64,000 nt of DNA from Gammaproteobacteria bacterium. Its GTDB lineage: Bacteria > Pseudomonadota > Gammaproteobacteria > DSM-16500. The stretch is taken from NCBI GenBank assembly GCA_021156085.1, contig JAJNBC010000003.1, positions 1 to 64,000 of the forward strand, given 5' to 3'. The notes under the pieces are model-generated. The model made no database searches. It saw nothing but the letters and a program-made list of their open reading frames with translations, and was not told where the DNA came from. The position numbers and the translations under genes are program-made. This document shows positions 56,221 to 64,000 of this stretch, in pieces; position 1 is the first letter of the stretch; the number at the start of each line of letters is the position of its first letter.

Positions 56221-57259
56221 GATCTACATTCTCCAATATTGTTTGATAATCGTAATACAATTGCTGATCATCACGGTGAGGGACCGACCCACAAACTGGA
56301 CAACCAGATAATCTTAAGACCTCATTAAAACAAATTTCCATTGTTGGTAAATAAATAGAAAGTGCTTTGGACCGAGTAAAGCAGGTCTTCAAAAAACGAT
56401 AATTAATAATTTCCATAGCTAAATGAGACGCAAGCAGATACATCGTTGGCGATGTTTTTCCCACATTATTTTTAGGGAGATCACTCACTACCAGCATTTC
56501 TTTATAGCGCTGATAGCTTGCATATTCATGTAAGTTCATGGTAATGCGTTTTTCAAAACAATGGTAACAGGGGCCCGATTTAGAAATAAAAGAAGGGCCT
56601 ATGAATATAAAAGGGCCATCAATAACCCCATGAATCCAAGGAATCCCTAATATGTGATTAATCTGATTGAGACGCATTGCCACTAAAGGATCATTTCGCG
56701 TTAAAGCTAAAACGACAAAATGTTCTTTCCAGCATGAAAATTTATCAACAGCTTCTTGTAGTGCAAAGCTATCAAACATCCATTGCACATTATTCTTTAT
56801 ATCTCTTATTAAGCGATCATTAACATCCAGCAGGGAAACAGAACGTGTAGTGTTTGTATTTATCAAAATACGTTCTATTTCATGACAAATATAATCTTCG
56901 CCTATAACTAAAATATTTTCTAAATGAGAGCTTGAATCAGGGGATGGGGCAATAAGATGCTCCATATAATAAGGAGTAGACTCTGATGTAGAATACTCTA
57001 TGACATTTAATCGTTGCAAATGATCCACTATCCCTTCCATTTCTTCACGTGAAACCTGATGTTTTTTTGCCATTTCTGGTATAGTAAGATCGCCGCTTAA
57101 ATCTTTTAAAATGGCATAAAGTTTATTGGAGTTTGATTCATCATTGATAATAAATGAAGTCGGATTCCAAACACCGCTACGTAATTCAACTTGATGTGCC
57201 GAATGGGGTATAATTGAAAAATGTGGTTTAATACGTAATGTCGCCTGGGCTTGTTTCAT
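56213..57259 (-). CDS. E1-like/RRE partner of YcaO, TOMM cluster
   Basis: The partner (SagC/McbB-like) binds the precursor leader and activates the YcaO protein. Residues about 10-90 fit a winged-helix RiPP recognition element (LSGDLTIPEMAKKHQVSREE, MEGIVDHLQRLNVIEY). The rest resembles an E1/ThiF-like fold (ENILVIGEDYICHEIERIL). Four Cys in two CxxC pairs, Cys231/Cys234 (GPCYHCFEKR) and Cys320/Cys323 (GCPVCGS), form the expected zinc site. The 348 residues suit the family. It lies 17 bases after the sagB-like gene. Confidence 0.85.
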   Translation of the reverse strand: MKQAQATLRIKPHFSIIPHSAHQVELRSGVWNPTSFIINDESNSNKLYAILKDLSGDLTIPEMAKKHQVSREEMEGIVDHLQRLNVIEYSTSESTPYYMEHLIAPSPDSSSHLENILVIGEDYICHEIERILINTNTTRSVSLLDVNDRLIRDIKNNVQWMFDSFALQEAVDKFSCWKEHFVVLALTRNDPLVAMRLNQINHILGIPWIHGVIDGPFIFIGPSFISKSGPCYHCFEKRITMNLHEYASYQRYKEMLVVSDLPKNNVGKTSPTMYLLASHLAMEIINYRFLKTCFTRSKALSIYLPTMEICFNEVLRLSGCPVCGSVPHRDDQQLYYDYQTILENVDHD

Positions 57260-57276
57260 ATTTTTTCCTTATAGTG

Positions 57277-58197
57277 TTAATTTATTATGCCTGCCAATAT
57301 AATATGCAGTACTGATTGATTGATCCCATCAAACCCTAAAATTTGGTTAATTTCATTTTCATAATAACCCCCCCAATCCATGCTCCCTAACCCAAGAGCA
57401 ACATTGGCTAAATGCATGTTTTGTGTCATGGCACCTATTTCTTGTAAAATAAAACGCAACCCGCGATTACCATACTTACTCATTGATTTCCAAGGATGAG
57501 CGACAAAAAGACATATATAATTAGAACGAGAATAATTTATTGATTTTTTTGATTTAATGAAGGTGTCCAAAACATGCAAAGCTTTTTTTTCATCTCCTAT
57601 TTTTATCAATACATCTTCATTTTCCAAATAATGATAAATTCCTGAATCCAAGTTCTTAATATTAAACGCAAGAAAATAAACATCTATCGGATAAAGATGG
57701 CCCGCGCTACTGATCGTGCTAAAATTTAACCTGATTTTTTTTCCTTCCCTCAACTTAGCAACGCCTGTATCTGAAACACCTTTAACAGATCTGACAACGG
57801 TGGCCAGATAATCTAGATTTACTGAGTCACCGGTGAATTCATTTACGCTCCTTCTTCTAAGCATAGCTTCCCCTAAACTCATATCTAAGGAAATTCCCAC
57901 AGGTAAAGCTATTCTTTTAAAATCATAATAATCTCGTTGATTATTTAATGCTTGCGTAACAATGCAAGCCTCCTCATAGAAATGTTCTATTGATAACTCA
58001 CTCTCGATATCTCCCCGAGTATAATAGGAATTTAATAAATAATTTTCCGCTAATAGAGGAGAATGACCGCGATCAGCATATCTAATCAAGTTAGGCTTAA
58101 GACCTATGGATATCGACCACGGAATAAAGGGGCTATATCCATTTAAATACGTCGAAGCGCTTAACAATTCCTGAGGAATTTCTTCATTAAAGACCAT
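57277..58197 (-). CDS. SagB-type azoline dehydrogenase, TOMM cluster
   Basis: An FMN enzyme of the nitroreductase fold that oxidises thiazoline/oxazoline to the aromatic azoles. Markers are the nitroreductase start AMLRRRSVNEFTGDSVNLDY, the SagB-type STISSAGHLYPIDVYFLAF, and ALGLGSMDWGGYYENEINQI-LGFDG near the C-terminus. The frame could start at GTG 58206, but the ATG at 58197 has AAGGGG nine bases upstream and is preferred. It follows the precursor gene after a 131-base gap containing an inverted repeat. About 306 residues. Confidence 0.88.
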   Translation of the reverse strand: MVFNEEIPQELLSASTYLNGYSPFIPWSISIGLKPNLIRYADRGHSPLLAENYLLNSYYTRGDIESELSIEHFYEEACIVTQALNNQRDYYDFKRIALPVGISLDMSLGEAMLRRRSVNEFTGDSVNLDYLATVVRSVKGVSDTGVAKLREGKKIRLNFSTISSAGHLYPIDVYFLAFNIKNLDSGIYHYLENEDVLIKIGDEKKALHVLDTFIKSKKSINYSRSNYICLFVAHPWKSMSKYGNRGLRFILQEIGAMTQNMHLANVALGLGSMDWGGYYENEINQILGFDGINQSVLHIILAGIIN

Positions 58198-58233
58198 GAA
58201 TTTCACCCCTTATGCAAAATTTAAAGATAGAAC

Positions 58234-58291
58234 CTGCCTCTAACACACTGAGTTGATCCTCCTGGATTTTTATAAACAGCGTGTTAGGCAG
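58234..58291 (-). promoter_or_regulatory. Inverted repeat between precursor and sagB
   Basis: On the minus strand CTGCCTAACACGCTG (58291-58277) faces CAGTGTGTTAGAGGCAG (58250-58234), giving a long imperfect hairpin with a 26-base loop. There is no clean T run after it. Between a peptide gene and its modifying enzymes such a hairpin commonly gives partial termination or RNA protection, so that far more precursor than enzyme is made. The loop holds an AGGAGG that has no useful start after it. Confidence 0.6.
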
Positions 58292-58328
58292 AAAAAATTT
58301 AGAATGTAGAACAGTTAAATAAAAAAAT

Positions 58329-58481
58329 TTATTTTGTTACAGCGCCGCAAGAAGAACAGCAACAACCTAAACTACAACCTGCTCCTGGCAGAATTAGAGC
58401 TGTTCGTGCCACCTCATGTTGAGGTAAATAAGACACTAAAAGACTACGGTGATCTATCAATTTACTGCTAGATAATTTCAT
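58329..58481 (-). CDS. TOMM precursor peptide, streptolysin S-like
   Basis: A 50-codon gene with a good ribosome-binding site (AAAGGAAATTAAT before the ATG), first in the cluster. The leader (about 1-31, MKLSSSKLIDHRSLL then VSYLPQHEVARTALIL) is followed by the core PGAGCSLGCCCSSCGAVTK, with five Cys, three Ser and one Thr that YcaO enzymes could cyclise. A Cys run after a PG is also found in SagA of Streptococcus (streptolysin S). The enzyme genes follow on the same strand. Cleavage at or near the PGAG is a guess. Mature structure and activity (cytolysin or bacteriocin) are unknown. Confidence 0.85.
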   Translation of the reverse strand: MKLSSSKLIDHRSLLVSYLPQHEVARTALILPGAGCSLGCCCSSCGAVTK

Positions 58482-58762
58482 ATTAATTTCCTTTTTTTGT
58501 ACCAATGATTGTTAATGTGAAATATACCCTTCCCACGCACGCAAGATGCGATTGGAAATGATAAATTTGCATCTTGAGGTAGGTAAGATAGATATATTAA
58601 AAAACAGGAATGAAAAAACGAGGGAAAATGCTACATAAAATAGCTCTTTTTTATTTTTGAAACAACAGCGAGAAAAACAAATGAAGTGACTTGGCTTTTA
58701 AAAAAATGACAAGACCAAGCCATGGCATTAAATCATTAACAAAAATAATAAGCAAGCATTTT
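58482..58762 (-). promoter_or_regulatory. Upstream region of the TOMM operon
   Basis: There is no gene in this gap. On the minus strand a TATATT -10-like box lies in GGGTATATTTC (about 58525), about 45 bases before the precursor start, with a poor -35. Upstream of it a perfect 8-bp inverted repeat CAAGATGC (58542-58549) / GCATCTTG (58569-58576), 19 bases apart, could be an operator. Near 58690-58725 an imperfect TTGGCTT/AAGCCA repeat could end the lysS transcript. Confidence 0.35.
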
Positions 58763-60268
58763 TTATTCTTTTACTGGGCGCATATGCGGAAATAAAATCA
58801 CATCGCGAATGGAAGGAGAATTGGTGAATAACATCACCAGTCGATCAATACCGATTCCTTCTCCTGCAGTAGGTGGCATACCATACTCTAATGCCGTAAT
58901 ATAATCTTCATCATAAGGCATCGCTTCTTCATCGCCAGCCTGCTTATTCACTACTTGTTTACGAAAACGCTCAGCTTGATCTTCTGGATCATTCAGTTCA
59001 GAAAAGCCATTCGCTATTTCCCGGCCAGCAATAAATAATTCAAACCGGTCTGTCACAAAAGGATTTTTATCGTTACGGCGTGCCAAAGGTGATACTTCGG
59101 CAGGATAATCCGTGATAAAAGTAGGCTGCATTAAACGATGTTCTACTGTTTTTTCAAAAATTTCTAATTGGATTTTACCTAACCCTTCTGTATCCTTTAT
59201 TGAAATTCCCAATTTTTCTGCTGTTATTTTTGCTGATTCAAGGGTAGCCAAATCCGATTTTTCTAAGGTTGGATTATAATGCAATATCGAATCCAGCATA
59301 TTAAGACGAACAAAAGGCTTACTTAAATCAAAATGCTCTGACTGATACTGAATAATCATTGTTCCTAGTACTGCTTGTGCTAGATAACGGAATAAATCTT
59401 CTGATAAATTCATTAAATCATGGAAATCTGCGTAAGCTTGATAGAATTCTAGCATCGTAAACTCAGGGTTATGTTGTGTTGACAATCCTTCATTACGAAA
59501 ATTTCGGTTAATTTCAAATACGCGCTCAAAACCTCCGACAACCAAACGTTTCAAATAAAGTTCTGGTGCAATACGTAAAAATAAAGGCATATCCAGCACA
59601 TTATGATGCGTCACAAAAGGACGCGCTGCCGCACCGCCCGGCATCACTTGCATCATGGGCGTCTCTACCTCGATAAACCCCTGATGAGTCAAAAATTCTC
59701 GTATTTTTATAATTATTTTGGAACGAATGATAAAAATCTGACGTGTAGACTCATTTGACAATAAATCTAGATAACGTTGTCGATAACACAATTCTTGATC
59801 CATTAAACCATGGTATTTATCGGGTAAAGGACGTAAGGCCTTAGTTAAGAGACGCAAATGCTGAACACGTATAGATAATTCGCCTGTTTTAGTCTTAAAT
59901 ACGCTGCCTTCAACCCCAATAATATCACCCAAATCCCATTGCAAAAATTGCTCATATAATTCAGAAGAAATAGCATCTTGTCGAATATAAAGTTGGATTT
60001 TGCCTGACATATCTTGTAAATGTACAAAGCTGGCCTTTCCCATTAAACGCCGTGTCATAATCCGCCCAGCTATTTTAACTACAACGGGTTCTGCTTCTAA
60101 CTCCGATTCTGCTTTATCCTGGTAGGCATGATGTATCTGTGCCGCTAATGCATCTCGATCAAAATCATTGGGATAAGGATTACCTTTAGAACGCAATACA
60201 GTTAATTTAGCGCGACGTTGCGCGATTAACTCGTTGGTATCAATAACGCTATTTTCTATATCAGCCAT
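58763..60268 (-). CDS. lysS: Lysyl-tRNA synthetase, class II
   Basis: Charges tRNA-Lys. The 501 residues have the OB-fold anticodon domain ([20 protein letters not shown]), motif 2 ([20 protein letters not shown]) and motif 3 ([14 protein letters not shown]). Length fits the bacterial class II enzyme. It normally follows prfB; here a small plus-strand gene lies between. Confidence 0.97.
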   Translation of the reverse strand: MADIENSVIDTNELIAQRRAKLTVLRSKGNPYPNDFDRDALAAQIHHAYQDKAESELEAEPVVVKIAGRIMTRRLMGKASFVHLQDMSGKIQLYIRQDAISSELYEQFLQWDLGDIIGVEGSVFKTKTGELSIRVQHLRLLTKALRPLPDKYHGLMDQELCYRQRYLDLLSNESTRQIFIIRSKIIIKIREFLTHQGFIEVETPMMQVMPGGAAARPFVTHHNVLDMPLFLRIAPELYLKRLVVGGFERVFEINRNFRNEGLSTQHNPEFTMLEFYQAYADFHDLMNLSEDLFRYLAQAVLGTMIIQYQSEHFDLSKPFVRLNMLDSILHYNPTLEKSDLATLESAKITAEKLGISIKDTEGLGKIQLEIFEKTVEHRLMQPTFITDYPAEVSPLARRNDKNPFVTDRFELFIAGREIANGFSELNDPEDQAERFRKQVVNKQAGDEEAMPYDEDYITALEYGMPPTAGEGIGIDRLVMLFTNSPSIRDVILFPHMRPVKE

Positions 60269-60389
60269 GGTTGTCTATACTTGAATCTATTCAACAAGTT
60301 AGTTCGTGATCCATCTATTTAAAAAACCTGCCAATTTTACCCTATAATATGATATAGATCAAAGATCAATTGCGTTTTTAGGAGGTTTT

Positions 60390-60983
60390 ATGCAATCACG
60401 AGAAGATGTGGAAAACCAACTAATCGCTTTGCGAGCAGAACTCGCTCGAGAAGTAGCTAGAGTAAAAGCAGAACAAGCTGTAGTACAGGCAGAAATTAAG
60501 CAAAGAGATGCGATGTCCTGTTTTGAGGAGATGGGGGAAACACTTAGCATATTAGATGAAGGCATGCGCAAATTTTTTACTACTCCCGAGGGGTCAAAAG
60601 AGCAGAAAGAAGAAGGAGAAAAACTTTGTAATATAGTGCACGCTGGAGATCAAGCTGTTAAGCTTTTACCGCTCCAGAGCCGCTTGCGTCAGTTATGGCA
60701 TCAGCTACGTTCCACCGTTGTCACCATACTGATTGGGGCTGGACTTGGCGCAGCTATCGGCAGCGTCATTCCAGGCCCGGGTACTGTTGTGGGAGCAGCA
60801 ATAGGGGCAGGAATAGCCGCTATGGGAATATTTGGTGGAAAAATAGGAGATAAGATAGGAAGCGATTATGCCGAGAAAAAATGGAAATCAGATGCAGAAG
60901 CACGGAAGACAAACAGCATCCTTAAAGCGGAGCAAGCGGAGCTTCAAAAAGCCTTAGAGTCGAGAAATGCACCGAAAAAATAG
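60390..60983 (+). CDS. Glycine-zipper coiled-coil protein, unrecognised
   Basis: A 197-residue protein with an AGGAGG ribosome-binding site. Residues about 5-45 are a charged Ala/Glu/Arg coiled coil (LRAELAREVARVKAEQAVVQ); about 110-152 is a hydrophobic glycine-zipper segment (VTILIGAGLGAAIGSVIPGP, GAAIGAGIAAMGIFGGKIGD); the C-terminus is Lys-rich. There is no signal peptide. It may insert in membranes as a small effector or pore-like protein; the family is unknown. It lies inside the conserved prfB-lysS pair in the opposite direction, which suggests a later arrival. Confidence 0.72.
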   Translation: MQSREDVENQLIALRAELAREVARVKAEQAVVQAEIKQRDAMSCFEEMGETLSILDEGMRKFFTTPEGSKEQKEEGEKLCNIVHAGDQAVKLLPLQSRLRQLWHQLRSTVVTILIGAGLGAAIGSVIPGPGTVVGAAIGAGIAAMGIFGGKIGDKIGSDYAEKKWKSDAEARKTNSILKAEQAELQKALESRNAPKK

Positions 60984-60995
60984 TAGCGCTGCATC

Positions 60996-62094
60996 TCATA
61001 ATCCGCTCAATAAGCTTGCTTCAATAAATTTATCCAGGTCCCCATCCAGTACAGCTTGCGGTAACATCACTTCCACACCTGTTCTCAAATCTTTAACTCG
61101 TGAGGTATCTAATACATAAGAACGTATTTGACTACCCCAAGTAATATCCATTTTAGTCGCCTCTAATTCATCTTGCTTGGAACGACGCTTTTGTAATTCT
61201 AACTCATATAGTTTAGCGCGCAATTGATTCATGGCCTGGGCGCGATTTTTATGCTGAGAACGATCATTTTGGCATTGTACAACGGTATTCGTTGGAATAT
61301 GTGTGATACGTATAGCAGAGTCTGTACGATTAACATGCTGCCCGCCAGCGCCACTTGCACGGTAAGTATCAATACGCAAATCAGCCGGATTCACATCAAT
61401 TTGAATACTTTCATCCACCTCAGGTGAGACAAACACAGAAGCAAAAGAGGTATGTCTTCGATTGCCGGAATCAAAGGGCGATTTTCGAACTAACCGATGT
61501 ACCCCTGTTTCAGTACGCAGCCAACCATAAGCATAAGGCCCGGTGAATTTAACAGTAGCACTTTTAATACCCGCTACTTCGCCTGCAGATATTTCAATTA
61601 ACTCTGTTTGGAACCCATGGCTCTCGCCCCAACGTAAGTACATCCGCAATATCATATTTGCCCAATCTTGGGCTTCTGTACCGCCTGACCCAGATTGAAT
61701 GTCCATGTAAGCGGAATGAGCGTCCATTTCCCCTGAAAACATACGCTGGAATTCTAATTGCTCTATTGTTTTAGTTGCTTTATCTAGTTCAGCTATGATT
61801 GCTTCCACAGTCGCAACATCATTCTCTTGCACAGCCAACTCAAGCAATTCATCTGCATCTTTAAGATGGTTTTCAAGCACCTGCACAGAATAGACTATAT
61901 TTTCTAACTGCACTCGCTCCCGCCCCAAGCTTTGTGCTTTTTCAGGATTATCCCAAATAGTCGGAGCTTCTAATTCTTGTTGTACCTCTTGCAATCGATC
62001 CTGCTTTTGATCAACGTCAAAGGTACCTCCGAATTTCAGCAAGACGTTTGCTTAAGTCTTTAATGCGTAAGTAAATAGATGTAGTTTCAATCAC
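60996..62094 (-). CDS. prfB: Peptide chain release factor 2, with programmed frameshift
   Basis: RF2 ends translation at UGA and UAA. Translation starts at GTG 62094 and gives 25 codons ending LAEIRRYL before an in-frame TGA (62017-62019). A +1 shift at CTT-TGA continues in the main frame with [13 protein letters not shown]. An internal ribosome-binding-like GGAGG sits just before the CTTTGAC slip site, the classical autoregulated RF2 arrangement. The main frame has the SPF anticodon-like tripeptide (RKSPFDSG) and the GGQ motif ([15 protein letters not shown]). It converges with the glycine-zipper gene, 12 bases apart. Confidence 0.96.
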
Positions 62095-62182
62095 GGTCAA
62101 ATCTCAAAATCAAATTTTAATACTAAGCTAAAATCTAATATTATTAAAGTAATTTTACTGCTTAAACCCATCTATCAGAAAA

Positions 62183-62968
62183 TTATGAGATAAGATTTTT
62201 CCACTCTCGCAAATAATAAAAAACCTCCACGGGATTATCTAGTTTTTTATTCGTGTATTTTTCCACAGCGGTAATAATTTCTGGAGTATGGCAACCCAAG
62301 AAGGGATTGATCCTTTTTTCATCTTTAAGTAAAGAGGGTAAAGTACACCCTCCTTCTTTCATTATTGCTTCTACAGTTTTAATTTTTTGTACAATAGCTG
62401 GGTGATGAGGATTAACAAGATGAGCAAAGTATAAATTAGATAAAGTATACTCATGACCGCAATATATTTTTGTTTGATCATCGAGCCTGTTTAATTTCGC
62501 CAGTGAGCGATACATCATCTTTGCATCTCCCTCAAAAATCCTACCGCAACCTGCGCTAAATAATGTATCACCACAAAATAAAATATCTGCGCCAGCATAA
62601 GCAATGTGGTCTAGTGTATGCCCTGGAATTGCAATCGTGGTAAATTCCCAGCCAGAAAAACAGATTTTCTCGCCTTCTCTGAGGGGGCAAGAAATAAGAT
62701 GAGTCAAGCTATCAGCAGGACCAAAAACAGGAATATCCCCTGCATACTGTAGCAACTGAGGCACCCCTGCACTATGATCTGCATGGTGATGGGTGATAAG
62801 AATACCTGATAAAATTAAGTTCTTGGCATCCAGATAATGAATAACTGGCTTTGCATCACCGGGGTCAACCACCCAAGCTTGATTTGTCATTTTATCATGA
62901 AGAAGCCAAATATAATTATCTTTTAAGGCTCGAAGAGGGACAATACTGTCTTCATCTCGTAGACTCAT
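62183..62968 (-). CDS. gloB: Hydroxyacylglutathione hydrolase (glyoxalase II)
   Basis: GloB hydrolyses S-lactoylglutathione in methylglyoxal detoxification. The 261 residues have the metallo-beta-lactamase site THHHADHSAGVPQLL and the ligands in FCGDTLFSAGCGRIFEG and YCGHEYT. AAGGATAACAAT precedes the ATG. It stands alone between prfB and the repeat. Confidence 0.94.
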   Translation of the reverse strand: MSLRDEDSIVPLRALKDNYIWLLHDKMTNQAWVVDPGDAKPVIHYLDAKNLILSGILITHHHADHSAGVPQLLQYAGDIPVFGPADSLTHLISCPLREGEKICFSGWEFTTIAIPGHTLDHIAYAGADILFCGDTLFSAGCGRIFEGDAKMMYRSLAKLNRLDDQTKIYCGHEYTLSNLYFAHLVNPHHPAIVQKIKTVEAIMKEGGCTLPSLLKDEKRINPFLGCHTPEIITAVEKYTNKKLDNPVEVFYYLREWKNLIS

Positions 62969-63004
62969 ATTGTTATCCTTAGGATCTGTTGGAAATTCTA
63001 CTAT

Positions 63005-63079
63005 GCCGGCTGCCCCCTTTGATTTTCTGTGCTTCGATGCTCATCGACTTGCATGCCTGCTGCGCTTCGGTGCTCAAAG
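63005..63079. repeat. Dispersed repeat, partial copy C, inverted
   Basis: From GCCGGC at 63005 to GCTCAAAG near 63078 this is the reverse complement of the right three quarters of the 97-bp repeat at 30970 and 31094, again flanked by the conserved TCTACTAT. The outer end (GAACGCTT side) is lost. It fills most of the gap between gloB and prfC, showing the repeat is genome-dispersed. Confidence 0.8.
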
Positions 63080-63156
63080 CAACTAAATTAGTCCTCAAGA
63101 GAAGGCGTTTAGAGCGATTAAGAATGGCACGAGAACTTTTTTGATGAGAGACACCC

Positions 63157-64000
63157 CTAGTGTTCTCGCGTTGCCTTAAACTCTACCTTCGGCCATCTTT
63201 CCCTAGTTAAATTAAGATTAACCCGAGTGGGTGCCAAGTAAGTTAAATTATCGTTACCATCCCATGCCACATTATCAAATGCTTTTTTCTTAAATTCTTC
63301 TAGCATATTCTGATCATTGCAATAAACCCAACGCGCGGTAACCACAGGCACCGATTCATAAACACAATCCACGTTATACTCATGCTTCAATCTATAGGCA
63401 ACCACATCAAATTGCAGCATTCCGACTGCACCTAAGATTAAATTATTACTATTTAAAGGGCGAAATAGCTGTGTCGCACCTTCTTCACATAATTGCTTCA
63501 ATCCTTTTTGTAGCGATTTTAGTTTAAGCGGATCTTTAAGTCTTACCAAACGAAATAACTCGGGCGCAAAATAAGGAATGCCCGTAAATTTTAATAATTC
63601 GCCTTCAGAAAAAGTATCACCTATTTGAATTGTGCCGTGATTATATAATCCAATAATATCTCCTGGCCATGCTTCTTGAATATGCTCACGATCGGATGCC
63701 ATGAACGTAAGCGCATGCGGAATTTTAACTTCGCGCCCTAAGCTAACTTGAAATACTTTCATCCCTTGCACATATTTACCTGAACAAACGCGCAAAAATG
63801 CCATCCGATCACGATGCGCAGGGTCCATATTAGCCTGTATCTTGAATACAAAACCTGAAAACTTCTCTTCTGTAGGCAATATGTTACGTGTTCGTGTTTC
63901 ACGGGGCTGGGGTGCTGGCGCATATTTCGCAAACGCCTCCAACAATTCACGCACACCAAAATTATTCAGCGCCGAACCAAAAAAAACAGGAGTCAATTGA
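63157..64000 (-). CDS. prfC: Peptide chain release factor 3, C-terminal part
   Basis: RF3 is the GTPase that removes RF1/RF2 from ribosomes. The window holds only the C-terminal 280 or so residues; the 5' part lies beyond 64000. Visible are [20 protein letters not shown] (end of the G domain), the domain-II sequence [23 protein letters not shown], and [20 protein letters not shown] in domain III. The reading frame is open to the window edge. Confidence 0.93.
   Translation of the reverse strand, partial: QLTPVFFGSALNNFGVRELLEAFAKYAPAPQPRETRTRNILPTEEKFSGFVFKIQANMDPAHRDRMAFLRVCSGKYVQGMKVFQVSLGREVKIPHALTFMASDREHIQEAWPGDIIGLYNHGTIQIGDTFSEGELLKFTGIPYFAPELFRLVRLKDPLKLKSLQKGLKQLCEEGATQLFRPLNSNNLILGAVGMLQFDVVAYRLKHEYNVDCVYESVPVVTARWVYCNDQNMLEEFKKKAFDNVAWDGNDNLTYLAPTRVNLNLTRERWPKVEFKATREH

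Overview
The window looks like a chromosome segment of an AT-rich gammaproteobacterium of the Legionellales type (Coxiella/Legionella relatives, probably host-associated). The evidence is the set of conserved gammaproteobacterial gene blocks (rodZ-hisS-yfgM-bamB-der; rpsB-tsf-pyrH-frr-uppS-cdsA-bamA-skp-lpxD-fabZ-lpxA-lpxB; ruvCAB; tol-pal; prfB-lysS), the absence of both MEP-pathway genes (ispG, dxr) from their usual places in two of those blocks, and several large coiled-coil, ankyrin or membrane proteins of the kind that intracellular bacteria secrete. The genus is not determined.

Layout. 1-1865 is a decayed island end: a broken secreted-protein gene, an IS3 remnant, a truncated protein-kinase gene, a truncated phage-type integrase and the 3' half of a tRNA-Glu that probably marks an attachment site. 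2003-7396 is the rodZ-hisS-yfgM-bamB-der block. 7397-8143 holds two related minus-strand small RNAs with the GGA-hairpin layout of CsrB/RsmY/RsmZ RNAs. 8144-21519 contains rnhB, putP and the long lipid A / outer-membrane-assembly / translation block on the minus strand. 21697-23109 is map and sodB. 23156-24493 is an unrecognised 445-residue protein. 24588-29160 reads as one heat-shock unit (clpB, usp, cbpA, cbpM and a small entericidin-like lipoprotein) behind a good sigma-32 promoter. 29338-35432 is accessory: an amino-acid permease, two copies of a 97-bp near-palindromic repeat, cho, and an ankyrin/cysteine-protease-like protein bracketed by ISL3 transposase remnants. 35588-43310 has tRNA-Lys, queE and the tol-pal system with a degenerate GGDEF-EAL gene inside it. 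43568-45256 is a coiled-coil membrane protein. 45260-51413 is ruvBAC, yebC, aspS and small conserved genes. 51663-53374 carries wrbA and two prepilin-like genes.

The most interesting locus is 53383-58481. On the minus strand it has a 50-residue peptide gene with a Cys/Ser/Gly-rich C-terminus, then a SagB-type dehydrogenase, an E1-like/RRE protein with a four-Cys zinc site, a YcaO protein ending in the PxPxP signature, and two CPBP-family membrane proteases. This is the full enzyme set for a thiazole/oxazole-modified peptide of the streptolysin S type (TOMM/LAP). The peptide gene has a good ribosome-binding site and is separated from the enzymes by an inverted repeat. No dedicated exporter is present in the window.

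58763-64000 is lysS, a small glycine-zipper protein inserted between lysS and prfB, prfB with its programmed frameshift, gloB, a third copy of the 97-bp repeat, and the 3' part of prfC running off the window edge.
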